A program made the translations under genes and the position numbers. This document shows, in pieces, positions 38,331 through 48,770 of a stretch of 64,000 nt of DNA. The notes beneath the pieces are model-generated. The model did no database searches. It was not told where the DNA came from and saw nothing but the letters and a program-made list of their open reading frames with translations. How positions within the stretch are numbered: the stretch's first letter is position 1; every line of letters starts with the position of its first letter. Source of the stretch: Oceanibium sediminis. GTDB taxonomy: Bacteria; Pseudomonadota; Alphaproteobacteria; Rhodobacterales; Rhodobacteraceae. The DNA is taken from positions 248,001 through 312,000 of the forward strand of contig NZ_QGNX01000005.1 of the NCBI RefSeq assembly GCF_003265325.1, given 5' to 3'.

Positions 38331-38821
38331 CCGCTATCGACTGGACACGTGCGACCAGGTATTTCCTGCTCGCCGACATGCTGGGCGGCTTCAAGCTGGG
38401 GCTGAAGTATTTCTTCCGCCCCAAGGCGACGCTGAACTACCCGCATGAAAAGGGCCCGCTGAGCCCGCGCTTCCGCGGGGAGCACGCGCTGCGCCGCTAT
38501 CCCAACGGTGAGGAACGCTGCATCGCCTGCAAACTGTGCGAGGCGATCTGCCCCGCGCAGGCGATCACCATCGACGCGGAACCCCGCGACGACGGTAGCC
38601 GCCGCACGACGCGCTATGACATCGACATGACCAAGTGCATCTATTGCGGTTTCTGCCAGGAAGCCTGCCCGGTGGATGCCATCGTGGAGGGGCCGAACTT
38701 CGAGTTCAGCACCGAAACCCGCGAGGAACTGTACTACAACAAGGAAAAACTGCTGGCCAACGGCGACCGCTGGGAAGCCGAGATCGCCCGCAACCTAGAG
38801 ATCGACGCGCCCTACCGCTGA
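38327..38821 (+). CDS. nuoI: NADH-quinone oxidoreductase subunit I
   Basis: The 23 kDa-type subunit with two [4Fe-4S] clusters, N6a and N6b, bound by [12 protein letters not shown] and [12 protein letters not shown]. It is 164 residues, the length seen in alphaproteobacteria and mitochondria. It relays electrons from NuoG to NuoB. It is followed by a 148-base gap that carries a large stem-loop. Confidence 0.97.
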   Translation: MTAIDWTRATRYFLLADMLGGFKLGLKYFFRPKATLNYPHEKGPLSPRFRGEHALRRYPNGEERCIACKLCEAICPAQAITIDAEPRDDGSRRTTRYDIDMTKCIYCGFCQEACPVDAIVEGPNFEFSTETREELYYNKEKLLANGDRWEAEIARNLEIDAPYR

Positions 38822-38870
38822 GGCGGGCGCGCGGGCGACGAACAACTTCCGCCGTGGGGCGGGCAAGGAA

Positions 38871-38917
38871 CTATCCGCCTGGCGGGCACGCTTGAGTTGC
38901 CGTCGCCGGGCGGATAG
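38871..38917 (+). other. Long stem-loop between nuoI and nuoJ
   Basis: CTATCCGCC (38871-38879) pairs perfectly with GGCGGATAG (38909-38917). Inside, after one mismatch, GGCG pairs with CGCC and GGCA with TGCC, so one nearly continuous hairpin of about 17 pairs can form. No T-run follows. It lies in the largest gap of the second half of the operon and may mark an mRNA processing or stability point between peripheral and membrane subunit genes. Confidence 0.6.
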
Positions 38918-38969
38918 GGAACGGACCAAGACCGGCAGGTGATGCGCCGGCAGGAGATAGGGACACACC

Positions 38970-39584
38970 ATGGGCTTTGCTGCCTTCGCCTTCTACATGT
39001 TTGCGATCACCGCCGTCGTTTCGGGCGGGCTGGTGGTTCTGTCCAAGAACCCGGTCCACTCGGTGCTGTGGCTGATTTTGACGTTCTTTTCCTCGGCCGG
39101 GCTGTTCGTGCTGCTCGGGGCGGAATTCGTCGCGATGCTGCTGGTCATCGTCTATGTCGGCGCGGTCGCGGTGCTGTTCCTGTTCGTCGTGATGATGCTG
39201 GACGTGGACTTCGCCGAGCTGCGGGGCGAATTGTCCCGCTACACGCCGATCGGTCTGATGATCGGGCTGGTGATCCTGATGCAGCTGGGCTTTGCCTTCG
39301 GCGCCTGGGAAGTGACCGATCTGGCGGCGTCCAACCGTGCTGCGGTGACGCCGGATATCGACACGACGCAGAACACCGTGGCGCTGGGGCAGCTGCTGTA
39401 TTCCAAGTACATCTTCCTGTTCCAGGCGGCGGGACTGGTGCTGTTCGTGGCCATGATCGGGGCCATCGTGCTGACGCTGCGCCACCGCCAGGACATCAAG
39501 CGGCAGGACATCCTGGCGCAGATGTACCGGGATCCGGCGAAGGCGATGGAACTGAAAGACGTGAAACCGGGGCAGGGCATCTGA
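38970..39584 (+). CDS. nuoJ: NADH-quinone oxidoreductase subunit J
   Basis: Membrane subunit of 204 residues with five predicted helices. The conserved [17 protein letters not shown] segment includes the pi-bulge region of helix 3. The ATG is preceded by a GGAGATAGGG stretch 13 to 20 bases upstream. It ends in the overlap TGATG with the next gene. Part of the proton-pumping arm. Confidence 0.95.
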   Translation: MGFAAFAFYMFAITAVVSGGLVVLSKNPVHSVLWLILTFFSSAGLFVLLGAEFVAMLLVIVYVGAVAVLFLFVVMMLDVDFAELRGELSRYTPIGLMIGLVILMQLGFAFGAWEVTDLAASNRAAVTPDIDTTQNTVALGQLLYSKYIFLFQAAGLVLFVAMIGAIVLTLRHRQDIKRQDILAQMYRDPAKAMELKDVKPGQGI

Positions 39585-40030
39585 TGGCGCGACGGGCCGC
39601 ATATGTCCTTGGATTCGGCGCGGCGCTGACGCTGCTGGCCTGCGCTCCAGCGCTGACGGCCGCCGATTGCGCCGGCGCGGGGCTTGCCCCGGTGGACGCC
39701 AAGGCCGGGGTGATCGCGCGCGACAGCCACCTGGCAGGGACCGGGCGGCGCGAGATCCGGCGCGACTTCATCGACTGCGCCAGCGGCGCGGGCATCCGCA
39801 CCACGATTGAGGCGTCCGACGGGCGCGAGACGACTGTAAACCTGATCAGCGAGGTGAACGCGCTGACCGCCAGCGTCCCCGAGGGGCCACGCCTGGCGCA
39901 ACTGCAAGAAGGGCTGGGCCTGATGGGCATCGCTTTCTCAAGAACAAGCTATGGGGCGGAGACCTGCGGCTGCGCAGTCTTCTATCCGGAACTGCGCGGC
40001 GCGAAGCCGGGCTTTAAGGCAAGCACATGA
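39584..40030 (+). CDS. Lipoprotein of unknown function in nuo operon
   Basis: Protein of 148 residues with an N-terminal signal ending in a lipobox-like LLACAP (Cys20). The mature part has cysteines in ADC, IDC and [11 protein letters not shown]. No recognised family. Its ATG overlaps the nuoJ stop and its end overlaps nuoK by four bases, so it is translated with complex I genes. The alternative open frame starting at 38939 before it is only extension. Confidence 0.72.
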   Translation: MARRAAYVLGFGAALTLLACAPALTAADCAGAGLAPVDAKAGVIARDSHLAGTGRREIRRDFIDCASGAGIRTTIEASDGRETTVNLISEVNALTASVPEGPRLAQLQEGLGLMGIAFSRTSYGAETCGCAVFYPELRGAKPGFKAST

Positions 40031-40332
40031 TCGGACTTTCCCATTACCTGACCGTGGCGGCGATCCTGTTCGTCACCGGCATCTTCGGTATCTTCCTCAA
40101 CCGCAAGAACGTGATCGTCATCCTGATGTCGATCGAGCTGATGCTGCTCGCGGTGAACATCAACTTCGTCGCCTTCTCGGCGTACCTGAACGACCTCGCG
40201 GGGCAGGTGTTTACCCTGTTCGTGCTGACGGTCGCGGCGGCAGAGGCGGCGATCGGCCTTGCGATCCTGGTCTGCTTCTTCCGCAACCGTGGCTCGATCC
40301 GGGTCGAAGACGTCAACGTGATGAAGGGGTAA
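40027..40332 (+). CDS. nuoK: NADH-quinone oxidoreductase subunit K
   Basis: Small antiporter-like membrane subunit, 101 residues, three helices. It keeps the conserved acidic residues within the membrane ([10 protein letters not shown] and [11 protein letters not shown]), needed for proton transfer. It overlaps the lipoprotein gene before it and is six bases from nuoL. Confidence 0.96.
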   Translation: MIGLSHYLTVAAILFVTGIFGIFLNRKNVIVILMSIELMLLAVNINFVAFSAYLNDLAGQVFTLFVLTVAAAEAAIGLAILVCFFRNRGSIRVEDVNVMKG

Positions 40333-40338
40333 GGGACC

Positions 40339-42456
40339 ATGGAAACCATCATCCTTTTTGCCCCGCTCGTCGGGGCGCTGATCTGCGGCTTCGGCTGGAA
40401 GTTCATCGGTGAAAAATCGGCCACCAACACCGCCACGGGCCTGCTGTTCCTGGCCGCCTTCCTGTCCTGGATCGTCTTCCTAGGCCATTCCGGGGACGAG
40501 GTCCGCTCGATCCCGATCCTGCGCTGGATCGATTCCGGTTCGATGAGCGTTGACTGGGCGATCCGCCTGGACACGCTGACGGCCGTCATGCTGGTCGTCG
40601 TCACCTCCGTCTCGGCCTTGGTGCACCTTTATTCGCAGGGCTACATGGCCCATGACGAGAACTGGAAGAAGGGCGAAAGCTACAAGCCGCGCTTCTTTGC
40701 CTACCTGTCGTTCTTCACATTCGCGATGCTGATGCTGGTGACGGCGGACAACTTGTTGCAGCTGTTCTTCGGCTGGGAAGGGGTTGGCGTCGCGTCCTAC
40801 CTGCTGATCGGCTTCTACTACCGCAAGCCGAGCGCGAACGCCGCCGCGATGAAGGCCTTCATCGTCAACCGCGTGGGCGACTTCGGCTTCATGCTGGGCA
40901 TCTTCGCCGTCTTCGTGCTGGTGGACAGCATCCAGTTCGACGTAATCTTCGACTCCGCGCCCGACCTGGCGGCGCAGTCGGTCAGCTTCCTGTGGATGAA
41001 CGTCAACGCGGCCGAGCTTATCGCCGTTCTGCTGTTCATCGGCGCGATGGGGAAATCCGCGCAGCTGTTCCTGCACACCTGGCTGCCGGACGCGATGGAA
41101 GGCCCGACGCCGGTTTCCGCGCTGATCCACGCCGCGACCATGGTCACGGCGGGTGTCTTCCTGGTCTGCCGCATGTCGCCGGTGATGGAATTCGCGCCCG
41201 GCGCGCTGACCTTCATCACCGTGATCGGGGCCACCACGGCGTTCTTCGCCGCCACGGTGGGCCTGGTGCAGAACGACATCAAGCGCGTGATCGCCTATTC
41301 GACCTGTAGCCAGCTCGGCTACATGTTCGCGGCGGCGGGTGTCGGCTTCTACCAGGCGGCGATGTTCCACCTGTTCACCCACGCCGCCTTCAAGGCGATG
41401 CTGTTCCTTGGCGCCGGCTCGGTCATCCACGCGATGCACCACGAGCAGGACATGCGCAACTACGGTGGCCTGCGCCACAAGATCCCGACCACCTTCTGGG
41501 CGATGATCATCGGCACGCTGGCGATCACCGGCGTCGGCATTCCGCTGAGCTACGACCTGATCGGCCTGCCCATCGGCTTTGCCGGGTTCGTGTCCAAGGA
41601 CGCGATCATCGAGGGCGTCTTCGCGGGCGGCTCGGGCTATGCGTTCTGGATGCTGACCATCGCGGCGCTGTTCACCAGCTTCTATTCCTGGCGGCTGATC
41701 TTCATGACCTTCTACGGCACCCCGCGCGGCGACGCCCATGCCCATGAGCATGCGCATGAAAGCCCGCGCAACATGACCACGCCGCTGATCGTGCTGGCTG
41801 TCGGCTCGATCCTGCTGGGCATGGTCTATTACAGCGGGTTCGTGGGCAAGAAGTCGGAAACCTTCTTCGGCTCGTCCGTGTTCAACTACGCGGCTCAGGC
41901 CGAGCATGGGGCCGACGAGGGCCATGGCGACGCGGCTGCTGTTGAAGCTGCTCCGGCGGAAACCACCACGGCCGAAACTGCGGACGCCCATGGCGAAGCG
42001 GCCGACACCGCCGATCTGGCGCACCTGGAAGGGCGGCCCTGGGTTCTGCACGAGTATCACTACGTGCCGACCTGGGTGAAGCTCGCGCCGTTCATAGCGA
42101 TGCTGCTGGGGCTGGGAACCGCGTGGCTGTTCTACATCCGCGACACCTCGCTGCCGCGCCGCCTGGCCGAGGCGAACCCGGGCCTGTACCAATTCCTGCT
42201 GAACAAGTGGTACTTCGACGAGGTTTATGATGTCGTCTTCGTGCGCGGGGCCAAGGCCCTTGGCCGCTTCCTGTGGAAAAAGGGTGACGGGGCAACCATC
42301 GACGGCGGGATCAACGGGCTGGCGTTGGGGATCATCCCCTTCTTCACCCGGATCGCCGGCAAGGTGCAGTCGGGTTACGTCTTCCACTATGCTTTCGCGA
42401 TGTTTGTCGGACTGGCGCTTCTGCTGACCTGGGCGCTGCTTGGAGGGTTGGGCTGA
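40339..42456 (+). CDS. nuoL: NADH-quinone oxidoreductase subunit L
   Basis: Distal antiporter-like proton pump subunit of 705 residues with the long lateral helix at the C-terminus. Conserved pieces include [16 protein letters not shown], the pump lysine region [24 protein letters not shown] (in part [16 protein letters not shown]), and [13 protein letters not shown] His/Ala/Glu-rich insert lies near residues 470-560 (HAHEHAHES and an acidic Ala-Glu-Thr stretch). Its last base is the first base of nuoM. Confidence 0.96.
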   Translation: METIILFAPLVGALICGFGWKFIGEKSATNTATGLLFLAAFLSWIVFLGHSGDEVRSIPILRWIDSGSMSVDWAIRLDTLTAVMLVVVTSVSALVHLYSQGYMAHDENWKKGESYKPRFFAYLSFFTFAMLMLVTADNLLQLFFGWEGVGVASYLLIGFYYRKPSANAAAMKAFIVNRVGDFGFMLGIFAVFVLVDSIQFDVIFDSAPDLAAQSVSFLWMNVNAAELIAVLLFIGAMGKSAQLFLHTWLPDAMEGPTPVSALIHAATMVTAGVFLVCRMSPVMEFAPGALTFITVIGATTAFFAATVGLVQNDIKRVIAYSTCSQLGYMFAAAGVGFYQAAMFHLFTHAAFKAMLFLGAGSVIHAMHHEQDMRNYGGLRHKIPTTFWAMIIGTLAITGVGIPLSYDLIGLPIGFAGFVSKDAIIEGVFAGGSGYAFWMLTIAALFTSFYSWRLIFMTFYGTPRGDAHAHEHAHESPRNMTTPLIVLAVGSILLGMVYYSGFVGKKSETFFGSSVFNYAAQAEHGADEGHGDAAAVEAAPAETTTAETADAHGEAADTADLAHLEGRPWVLHEYHYVPTWVKLAPFIAMLLGLGTAWLFYIRDTSLPRRLAEANPGLYQFLLNKWYFDEVYDVVFVRGAKALGRFLWKKGDGATIDGGINGLALGIIPFFTRIAGKVQSGYVFHYAFAMFVGLALLLTWALLGGLG

Positions 42457-43991
42457 TGCAAAACCTGCTTTCACTGATCACCTTCCTGCCGCTGATCGGG
42501 GCCTTCGTCCTGATGGTCTTCCTGCGGGGCGAGGATGAGGCCGCCAACCTGAACGCCAAGCGCCTGGCGCTGTTCACCACGGTCGCGACCTTCGCGCTGT
42601 CGATCCCGCTGATGCTGGGCTTCGATCCGAGCAACCCGGACTTCCAGTTCGTCGAGGAAAACGCCTGGCTGGGCGGCCTGACCTACAAGATGGGGGTCGA
42701 CGGGATCTCTGTCCTGTTCGTGATGCTGACCACCTTCCTGATGCCGCTGGTGATCGCCGCCTCCTGGGGTGTCGAGCATCGGGTGAAGGAATACATGATC
42801 GCGTTCCTCGCACTGGAAACGCTGATGATCGGCGTGTTCTGCGCGCTTGACCTGATCCTGTTCTACTTCTTCTTCGAAGCGGGCCTGATCCCGATGTTCC
42901 TGATCATCGGCATCTGGGGCGGCAAGGAGCGGATCTACGCTTCGTTCAAGTTCTTCCTCTACACGCTGCTGGGCAGCCTGCTGATGCTGGTGGCGATGCT
43001 GGCCATGTACATGGATGCGCAGACCACCGACATCGTCGCGCTGCTGCGCCATGACTTCGGGACCGAGACGATCAGCCTCATGGGCTTCCAGGTTGTCGGC
43101 GGCATGCAGACCATGCTGTGGCTGGCCTTCTTCGCCAGCTTCGCGGTGAAGATGCCGATGTGGCCGGTGCACACGTGGCTGCCGGATGCGCACGTGCAGG
43201 CGCCGACCGCAGGGTCGGTCGTGCTGGCGGCGATCCTGCTGAAGATGGGCGGCTACGGCTTCCTGCGCTTCAGCCTGCCGATGTTCCCGGTCGCGTCCGA
43301 CCTGATGGCGAACTTCGTCTTCACGCTGAGCGTGATCGCGATCATCTACACCTCGCTCGTGGCGATGATGCAGGAGGACATGAAGAAGCTGATCGCCTAT
43401 TCGTCCGTGGCGCACATGGGCTTCGTGACCATGGGCATCTTTGCAGCCAACCAGCAGGGCGTGGACGGGGCCATCTTCCAGATGCTGAGCCACGGCTTCA
43501 TCTCTGGCGCGCTGTTTTTGACCGTTGGCGTGATCTATGACCGGATGCATACCCGCGACATCGACGCCTATGGCGGCCTGGTGATCCGTATGCCGGCCTT
43601 CGCGCTGATCTTCATGCTGTTCACCATGGGCAACGTGGGCCTGCCGGGGACGTCCGGGTTCGTGGGCGAATTCCTGACCATGTCGGGGGCCTTCCAGGCC
43701 AACACCTGGGTTGCCTTCTTCGCCGCCACCGGCGTGATCCTCAGCGCGGCCTATGCGCTGTGGCTGTACCGCCGGGTCGTCTTTGGCGACCTGATCAAGG
43801 AAAGCCTGAAGCAGATCAACGACATGACCCGGAACGAGAAGCTGATTTTCGCGCCGCTGGTGGTGATGACGCTGCTGCTGGGGATCTATCCCGCACTGGT
43901 GCTGGACGTGATCGGCCCGTCGGTCGAGGCGTTGTTGGATAATTACGAGCTTGCGCTGGCGGAAGCCCAGACGCAGCTGGCAGAGAATTGA
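42456..43991 (+). CDS. nuoM: NADH-quinone oxidoreductase subunit M
   Basis: Antiporter-like proton pump subunit with about 14 helices in 511 residues. Typical segments are [39 protein letters not shown] and [16 protein letters not shown]. It starts within the TGATG overlap with nuoL and is followed by nuoN after 13 bases. Confidence 0.96.
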   Translation: MQNLLSLITFLPLIGAFVLMVFLRGEDEAANLNAKRLALFTTVATFALSIPLMLGFDPSNPDFQFVEENAWLGGLTYKMGVDGISVLFVMLTTFLMPLVIAASWGVEHRVKEYMIAFLALETLMIGVFCALDLILFYFFFEAGLIPMFLIIGIWGGKERIYASFKFFLYTLLGSLLMLVAMLAMYMDAQTTDIVALLRHDFGTETISLMGFQVVGGMQTMLWLAFFASFAVKMPMWPVHTWLPDAHVQAPTAGSVVLAAILLKMGGYGFLRFSLPMFPVASDLMANFVFTLSVIAIIYTSLVAMMQEDMKKLIAYSSVAHMGFVTMGIFAANQQGVDGAIFQMLSHGFISGALFLTVGVIYDRMHTRDIDAYGGLVIRMPAFALIFMLFTMGNVGLPGTSGFVGEFLTMSGAFQANTWVAFFAATGVILSAAYALWLYRRVVFGDLIKESLKQINDMTRNEKLIFAPLVVMTLLLGIYPALVLDVIGPSVEALLDNYELALAEAQTQLAEN

Positions 43992-44004
43992 GGGGACGGG
44001 CACG

Positions 44005-45450
44005 ATGTTTGCCGATGATCTGAATGTGGTGCTGCCCGAGGTGATCCTTGCGGGCTACGCCATGGCGGCCCTGATGTTCGGGGCCTTCTCTCGCAACCAC
44101 GACGCGGCCTCGCGGATGGTGCTCTGGGTGACGATCGGGGTGATGGCCCTGCTCGGGGTCTGGATCGGCATGGCGCCGGACGACGGGGCGCGCGCGGCCT
44201 TTGGCGGCAGTTTCGTGGATGACGACTTCTCGCGCTTTGCCAAGGTGACGATGCTCTGGGGCGGGGCGGTGCTGCTGCTTCTGTCCGACACCTACCTGAC
44301 GCGCCACGGGCTGATGAAGTTCGAGTACCCGGTGCTGGTCGCGCTGGCGAGCGTGGGCATGATGACCATGGTCTCGGCCCATGACCTGATGGTGCTCTAC
44401 ATGGGGCTGGAGTTGCAGTCGCTGGCGCTTTACGTGATCGCCTCGTTCCGCCGCGACAGCTTGCGCTCGACCGAGGCGGGGCTGAAGTACTTCGTGCTTG
44501 GCGCGCTCAGCTCGGGCCTGCTGCTCTACGGCTGTTCGCTGGTCTATGGCACCGCCGGGACGACGAACTTCGCCGGCATCACCGAGGTGATCCGCGCGGG
44601 CGAAATGTCCATCGGGATGCTGTTCGGCCTGGTCTTCCTGTGCGCTGGCATGGCGTTCAAGGTCTCAGCTGCACCGTTCCACATGTGGACGCCCGACGTC
44701 TACGAAGGTGCGCCGACCCCGGTGACGGGCCTGTTCGCGACCGCGCCGAAGGTGGCCGCGGCGGCGATGTTCGCCCGTGTCGTGCATGACGGCTTCGGTG
44801 CGGCTGTACCGGACTGGCAGCAGATCCTGGCGTTCCTGTCGGTCGTTTCCATGTTCCTCGGCGCGATCGCGGCGATCGGGCAGACCAACATCAAGCGCCT
44901 GATGGCCTATTCCTCGATCTCCCACATGGGGTTCGTGCTGATGGGCCTGGCGGCGGGCACCACCCAGGGGGTGGAGGCGATGCTGATCTACCTGGCCATC
45001 TATGTCACGATGAACGTCGGCGTCTTCGCCTTCATCCTGAACATGAGCCGCGACGGCACGGCGATGCTGGAAATCTCGTCCCTCGGGCTTTACAGCCGCG
45101 TGGAACCGGCGCGCGCGCTGTGCCTGGCGATTCTGATGTTCTCGCTGGCCGGTTTGCCGCCGCTGGTGGGCTTCTGGGGCAAGTTCTTCGTGCTGACGGC
45201 GGCGGTCGAGGCGGGGCTGACATGGCTTGCCGTGGCCGGTGTGGTGGCGTCCGTGATCGGGGCCTTCTACTACCTGCGCATCATCTACCTGATGTACTTC
45301 GGCGAAGCGTCGGACAAGCTGAACGGCGCGATGCCCGCGACCCACTGGGCGGTGCTGGGGGTTTCCAGCGCGGCCATGGTGCTGGGCATCATCAACCTGT
45401 TCGGGGTTGAGGCGCTGGCGGCGGCGGCTGCGATCAGCCTCGTCAATTGA
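44005..45450 (+). CDS. nuoN: NADH-quinone oxidoreductase subunit N
   Basis: Third antiporter-like proton pump subunit, 481 residues. It has [39 protein letters not shown] and [16 protein letters not shown]-type segments. AGGGGACGGGCACG precedes ATG 44005; the open frame before it overlaps nuoM and is not conserved. It closes the nuo set, but transcription probably continues, since the birA start overlaps its stop. Confidence 0.96.
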   Translation: MFADDLNVVLPEVILAGYAMAALMFGAFSRNHDAASRMVLWVTIGVMALLGVWIGMAPDDGARAAFGGSFVDDDFSRFAKVTMLWGGAVLLLLSDTYLTRHGLMKFEYPVLVALASVGMMTMVSAHDLMVLYMGLELQSLALYVIASFRRDSLRSTEAGLKYFVLGALSSGLLLYGCSLVYGTAGTTNFAGITEVIRAGEMSIGMLFGLVFLCAGMAFKVSAAPFHMWTPDVYEGAPTPVTGLFATAPKVAAAAMFARVVHDGFGAAVPDWQQILAFLSVVSMFLGAIAAIGQTNIKRLMAYSSISHMGFVLMGLAAGTTQGVEAMLIYLAIYVTMNVGVFAFILNMSRDGTAMLEISSLGLYSRVEPARALCLAILMFSLAGLPPLVGFWGKFFVLTAAVEAGLTWLAVAGVVASVIGAFYYLRIIYLMYFGEASDKLNGAMPATHWAVLGVSSAAMVLGIINLFGVEALAAAAAISLVN

Positions 45451-46199
45451 GCGACTGGCCGCCGGGCACCGGGCGCCTTGCGCTTGCTACGGTGGACAGC
45501 ACCAACGCCGAGGCGCTGCGCGGGTTAAGCGCGGGCGCCCCGGCTGCCCCCTTCTGGGTGCAGGCCGACAGCCAGAGCGCGGGCCGCGCCCGGCGCGGGC
45601 GGGCCTGGCAGGGACTGTCGGGCAACTTCTTCGCAAGCTACGCGCTCGACCTTGCCGCCACCCCCCCGGGGGAGGCGGCGCTGCGCTCCTTCACGGCCGC
45701 GCTGGCGCTGGACGAGGCGTTGCAGGCCGCGGGCGTACCCGCCCACCGCCTGGCGCTGAAATGGCCCAACGACGTGCTGCTGGACGAGCGCAAGCTGGCC
45801 GGCATCCTTCTGGAAAGCACCTTGCGCGAGGGGCGCATGGGCCTTGTCGTCGGGATCGGTGTGAACCTGGCCGCCGCGCCGGACCCGGCCACGCTTGAGC
45901 CGGGCGCGGTGCACCCGGTCGCCCTTGCGGGCGTGGGGATCAGGATCACCCCCGCGGCCTTCCTGGAGCTTCTGGCGCCGCCCATGGCGCGGTGGGAAGC
46001 GTGCTTGCAGGCCGAGGGCTTCGCCCCCGTGCGCGCCGCCTGGCTGGCCCGCGCCGCGCGCCTCGGGCAGGTCATCACGGCGAAACTGCCGACGGAGACG
46101 TTCGAGGGCCGCTTCGAGACGGTGGACGCGACCGGGGCAGTCGTTCTAAAGACCGCTACGGGGCGGCGCGCGTTGCCCGCTGGCGAAATCTTCTTCTGA
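45447..46199 (+). CDS. birA: Biotin-[acetyl-CoA-carboxylase] ligase
   Basis: Attaches biotin to the carrier protein of acetyl-CoA carboxylase and similar enzymes. The 250-residue protein has the catalytic segment [11 protein letters not shown] (adenylate loop) and [19 protein letters not shown] with the key lysine. It lacks the N-terminal helix-turn-helix of E. coli BirA, so it is a ligase only, not a repressor. TTG start overlaps the nuoN stop. It often follows nuoN in related bacteria, with coaX and rnj after it. Confidence 0.93.
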   Translation: MSDWPPGTGRLALATVDSTNAEALRGLSAGAPAAPFWVQADSQSAGRARRGRAWQGLSGNFFASYALDLAATPPGEAALRSFTAALALDEALQAAGVPAHRLALKWPNDVLLDERKLAGILLESTLREGRMGLVVGIGVNLAAAPDPATLEPGAVHPVALAGVGIRITPAAFLELLAPPMARWEACLQAEGFAPVRAAWLARAARLGQVITAKLPTETFEGRFETVDATGAVVLKTATGRRALPAGEIFF

Positions 46200-46211
46200 A
46201 GGGGGGACGCA

Positions 46212-46985
46212 ATGCTGCTCGCGATCGATGTCGGAAACACGAACTGCGTATTCGCGCTGCATGACGGCGTGCGCGAGCTGGCGTCTTTCCGATGTCGCAC
46301 TGAACACGCGCGCACGGCGGATGAATACTTCGTCTGGCTGGAGCAGTTGATCCGCCATCAGGACCTGCCGCTGGATATCTCGGATGTCATCATCTCCTCC
46401 GTCGTGCCGCAGGTTGTCTTCAACCTCCGGGTGCTGTCGGACAAGTATTTCCACACCCGCCCCATGGTGGTCGGCAAGCCCGAGGTGGCGCTCGGCATCC
46501 CCGTCCGGGTCGATGCCGACACCCAGGTCGGCGCGGACCGGCTGGTGAACACCGTGGGCGCTTATGATCGCTACGGCGGGGACCTGGTGGTTGTGGATTT
46601 CGGAACAGCCACCACATTCGATGTGGTGGACAGCGACGGCGCCTATATCGGCGGCGTGATCGCCCCCGGCGTGAACCTGTCGCTGAAGGCCCTATCCCAG
46701 GCGGCGGCCGCACTGCCTCACATAGACGTCACCCGGCCCGAGCACGTGGTCGGCACCAACACGCGCGCCTGCATGCAGTCAGGCGTTTTCTGGGGATACA
46801 TCAGCCTGATCGAGGGCATTTGCGCGCGCATCGCGGATGAGCGCGACCGCCCGATGAAAGTGATCGGCACCGGAGGACTTTCCACCCTGTTCGACCAGGG
46901 GACGGACGTCTTCGACCATATCGACACCCATTTGACCATTCACGGGCTGGTCTTGATTCATGCCCGAAACAAGGAAGAAAACTGA
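46212..46985 (+). CDS. coaX: Type III pantothenate kinase
   Basis: First step of coenzyme A synthesis, phosphorylation of pantothenate. The 257 residues show the ASKHA-fold motifs AIDVGNTNCVFAL at the N-terminus, GADRLVN near 106-112, and DFGTATTFDVV. AAGGGGGGAC lies before the ATG. It sits between birA and rnj, in an arrangement shared by many alphaproteobacteria. Confidence 0.95.
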   Translation: MLLAIDVGNTNCVFALHDGVRELASFRCRTEHARTADEYFVWLEQLIRHQDLPLDISDVIISSVVPQVVFNLRVLSDKYFHTRPMVVGKPEVALGIPVRVDADTQVGADRLVNTVGAYDRYGGDLVVVDFGTATTFDVVDSDGAYIGGVIAPGVNLSLKALSQAAAALPHIDVTRPEHVVGTNTRACMQSGVFWGYISLIEGICARIADERDRPMKVIGTGGLSTLFDQGTDVFDHIDTHLTIHGLVLIHARNKEEN

Positions 46986-46989
46986 GTAT

Positions 46990-48657
46990 ATGAGCAAAAA
47001 CGAAAAGCTGACCTTCGTCGCCCTTGGCGGCGCGGGGGAAATCGGGATGAACATGTACCTCTACGGCTACGGGCCGGTAGGGGACCAACGCTTCATCCTC
47101 GTGGACGTGGGGCTGACGTTCCCCGACATGGACACGACGCCCGGCGTCGACCTGATCATGGCGGACCCCAGCTTCATCGAGGCGCGGGCCGACCGGCTGG
47201 AAGCGATCATCATCACCCATGCGCACGAAGACCACGTCGGCGCGCTGGGGCTGTTGTATCCCAAGCTCCAGGCCCCGGTGATCGCGCGCAACTTCACCGC
47301 GCTGATCGCCCGCCAGAAGCTGGAGCGTTCGGGCCTGGACCCGAAGGTGGTGCAGACCGCCCCCGTCTGGCCCGAAACCATGACCTTCGGTCCCTTCACT
47401 GTCGGCTTCGTGCCGGTCAGCCATTCGATCCCCGAGGCGAGCGGCCTGGTGATCGACACGCCGGCGGGGCGGATCTTTCACACCGGCGATTTCAAGCTGG
47501 ACCCCGATCCCCAGGTGGGTGAGCCCTTTGACGAGGAGATGTTCCGCGAGATCGGCGCCTCCGGCGTCAAGGCGCTGGTCTGTGACAGCACCAACGTGTT
47601 CTCGCCCCGTCCGGGCCGCTCCGAGGCGGATATCGTCGACCCGATCCGCAGCCTGATGCGCGATGCGAAGGGGCTGGTCGTGGCGACCACCTTCGCCTCC
47701 AACATCGCGCGGCTGAAGACGCTGGCCCAGGCCGCCCATGACGAGGGCCGTTCGGTCGTCGTGCTGGGGCGGGCGATGAACACGATGATCCAGAACGGCT
47801 TTGCCAGCGGCGTGCTGAAGAACTTCCCGCCCACGGTGGACGTGAAGGAAAGCGACGGCATCGCGCGTGAGAACCTGTTCATGCTGGCCACCGGCTCACA
47901 AGGCGAACGCCGCGCGGCGACCGCGCAGCTCGCCAGCCAGAGCTACATGGGTTTCCGCCTGAAAGAGGGGGACACGTTCCTGTTCTCTTCCAAGACGATT
48001 CCGGGCAACGAAACCTCCGTCGGGCGAATCCTGAACCTGATGAGCGAGACGGGCGTGACGGTGATCGAGGATGACGACACCTATCACGTGTCCGGCCACG
48101 CGAACCGCCCGGACCTGGAGCGGGTGCACGAGCTGCTGAAACCCGCCAATCTGATCCCGATGCACGGCGAGCATCGCCACCTGCGCGAGCATGTGAACAT
48201 CGCCAACGCCAAGGGTATCAACGCGGTTCTGGCGCCGAACGGTACCATCGTCGACCTGACCGGGGACACCGCGCAGGTCGTCGATCACATCGAAACCGGA
48301 CGCACCTACCTGGACGGCAAGGTGTTGATCGGGGCGATGGACGGCGTCGTGCGTGAGCGGATCCGCATGGCGACGCGCGGGCATGTGGTCGTCTCCGTCA
48401 TGATGGAGGCCGACGGCACCCCCGCCGATCGCCCCTGGGTGGATTGCGAAGGGCTGCCCGACCCCCAAAAGGGCGTGCTGTCCGAGTTGCTTGAGGCCGA
48501 GATCGACGAGGCGCTGGAGCGTGCGAAGCGCAGCACCTTGAAGGACGACGAGGCGTTGGAAAACCTGGTGGTGAAGGCGGTCCGCATGGAATCCGACCGG
48601 CTGATCGGCAAGAAGCCGGTCGTGACCGTGATGATCAATCGCTTCGACGAGGGCTGA
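46990..48657 (+). CDS. rnj: Ribonuclease J
   Basis: Metallo-beta-lactamase ribonuclease with 5'-exo and endonuclease activity, important in mRNA turnover and rRNA processing. The zinc motif HAHEDH lies near residues 73-78, then GDFKLD and the beta-CASP region with SGHANRPD. From ATG 46990 the protein is 555 residues, the usual size. The in-frame ATG at 46960 would overlap coaX by 26 bases and add ten residues. A strong terminator follows. Confidence 0.93.
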   Translation: MSKNEKLTFVALGGAGEIGMNMYLYGYGPVGDQRFILVDVGLTFPDMDTTPGVDLIMADPSFIEARADRLEAIIITHAHEDHVGALGLLYPKLQAPVIARNFTALIARQKLERSGLDPKVVQTAPVWPETMTFGPFTVGFVPVSHSIPEASGLVIDTPAGRIFHTGDFKLDPDPQVGEPFDEEMFREIGASGVKALVCDSTNVFSPRPGRSEADIVDPIRSLMRDAKGLVVATTFASNIARLKTLAQAAHDEGRSVVVLGRAMNTMIQNGFASGVLKNFPPTVDVKESDGIARENLFMLATGSQGERRAATAQLASQSYMGFRLKEGDTFLFSSKTIPGNETSVGRILNLMSETGVTVIEDDDTYHVSGHANRPDLERVHELLKPANLIPMHGEHRHLREHVNIANAKGINAVLAPNGTIVDLTGDTAQVVDHIETGRTYLDGKVLIGAMDGVVRERIRMATRGHVVVSVMMEADGTPADRPWVDCEGLPDPQKGVLSELLEAEIDEALERAKRSTLKDDEALENLVVKAVRMESDRLIGKKPVVTVMINRFDEG

Positions 48658-48680
48658 CAGCCCGCCACCCTGTGGAAAGA

Positions 48681-48714
48681 AAACGGGCTGCGCCAGGAAT
48701 GGCGCAGCCCGTTT
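48681..48714. terminator. Bidirectional hairpin terminator
   Basis: Perfect 15-base stem AAACGGGCTGCGCCA / TGGCGCAGCCCGTTT with loop GGAA. The A-run on the left and T-run on the right make it able to work on both strands. It lies between the convergent rnj and helicase genes. Confidence 0.9.
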
Positions 48715-48770
48715 GCGTTTGGTGAGGGACACGTTGGCGGCCCGCAAGGCAGGCCGCCCGATGCCGAGGA

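Noticed and set aside
40480-42474. 664-residue open frame on the minus strand
   Set aside because: Shadow of nuoL; His/Arg/Asp/Gln-rich composition typical of antisense frames in high-GC DNA.
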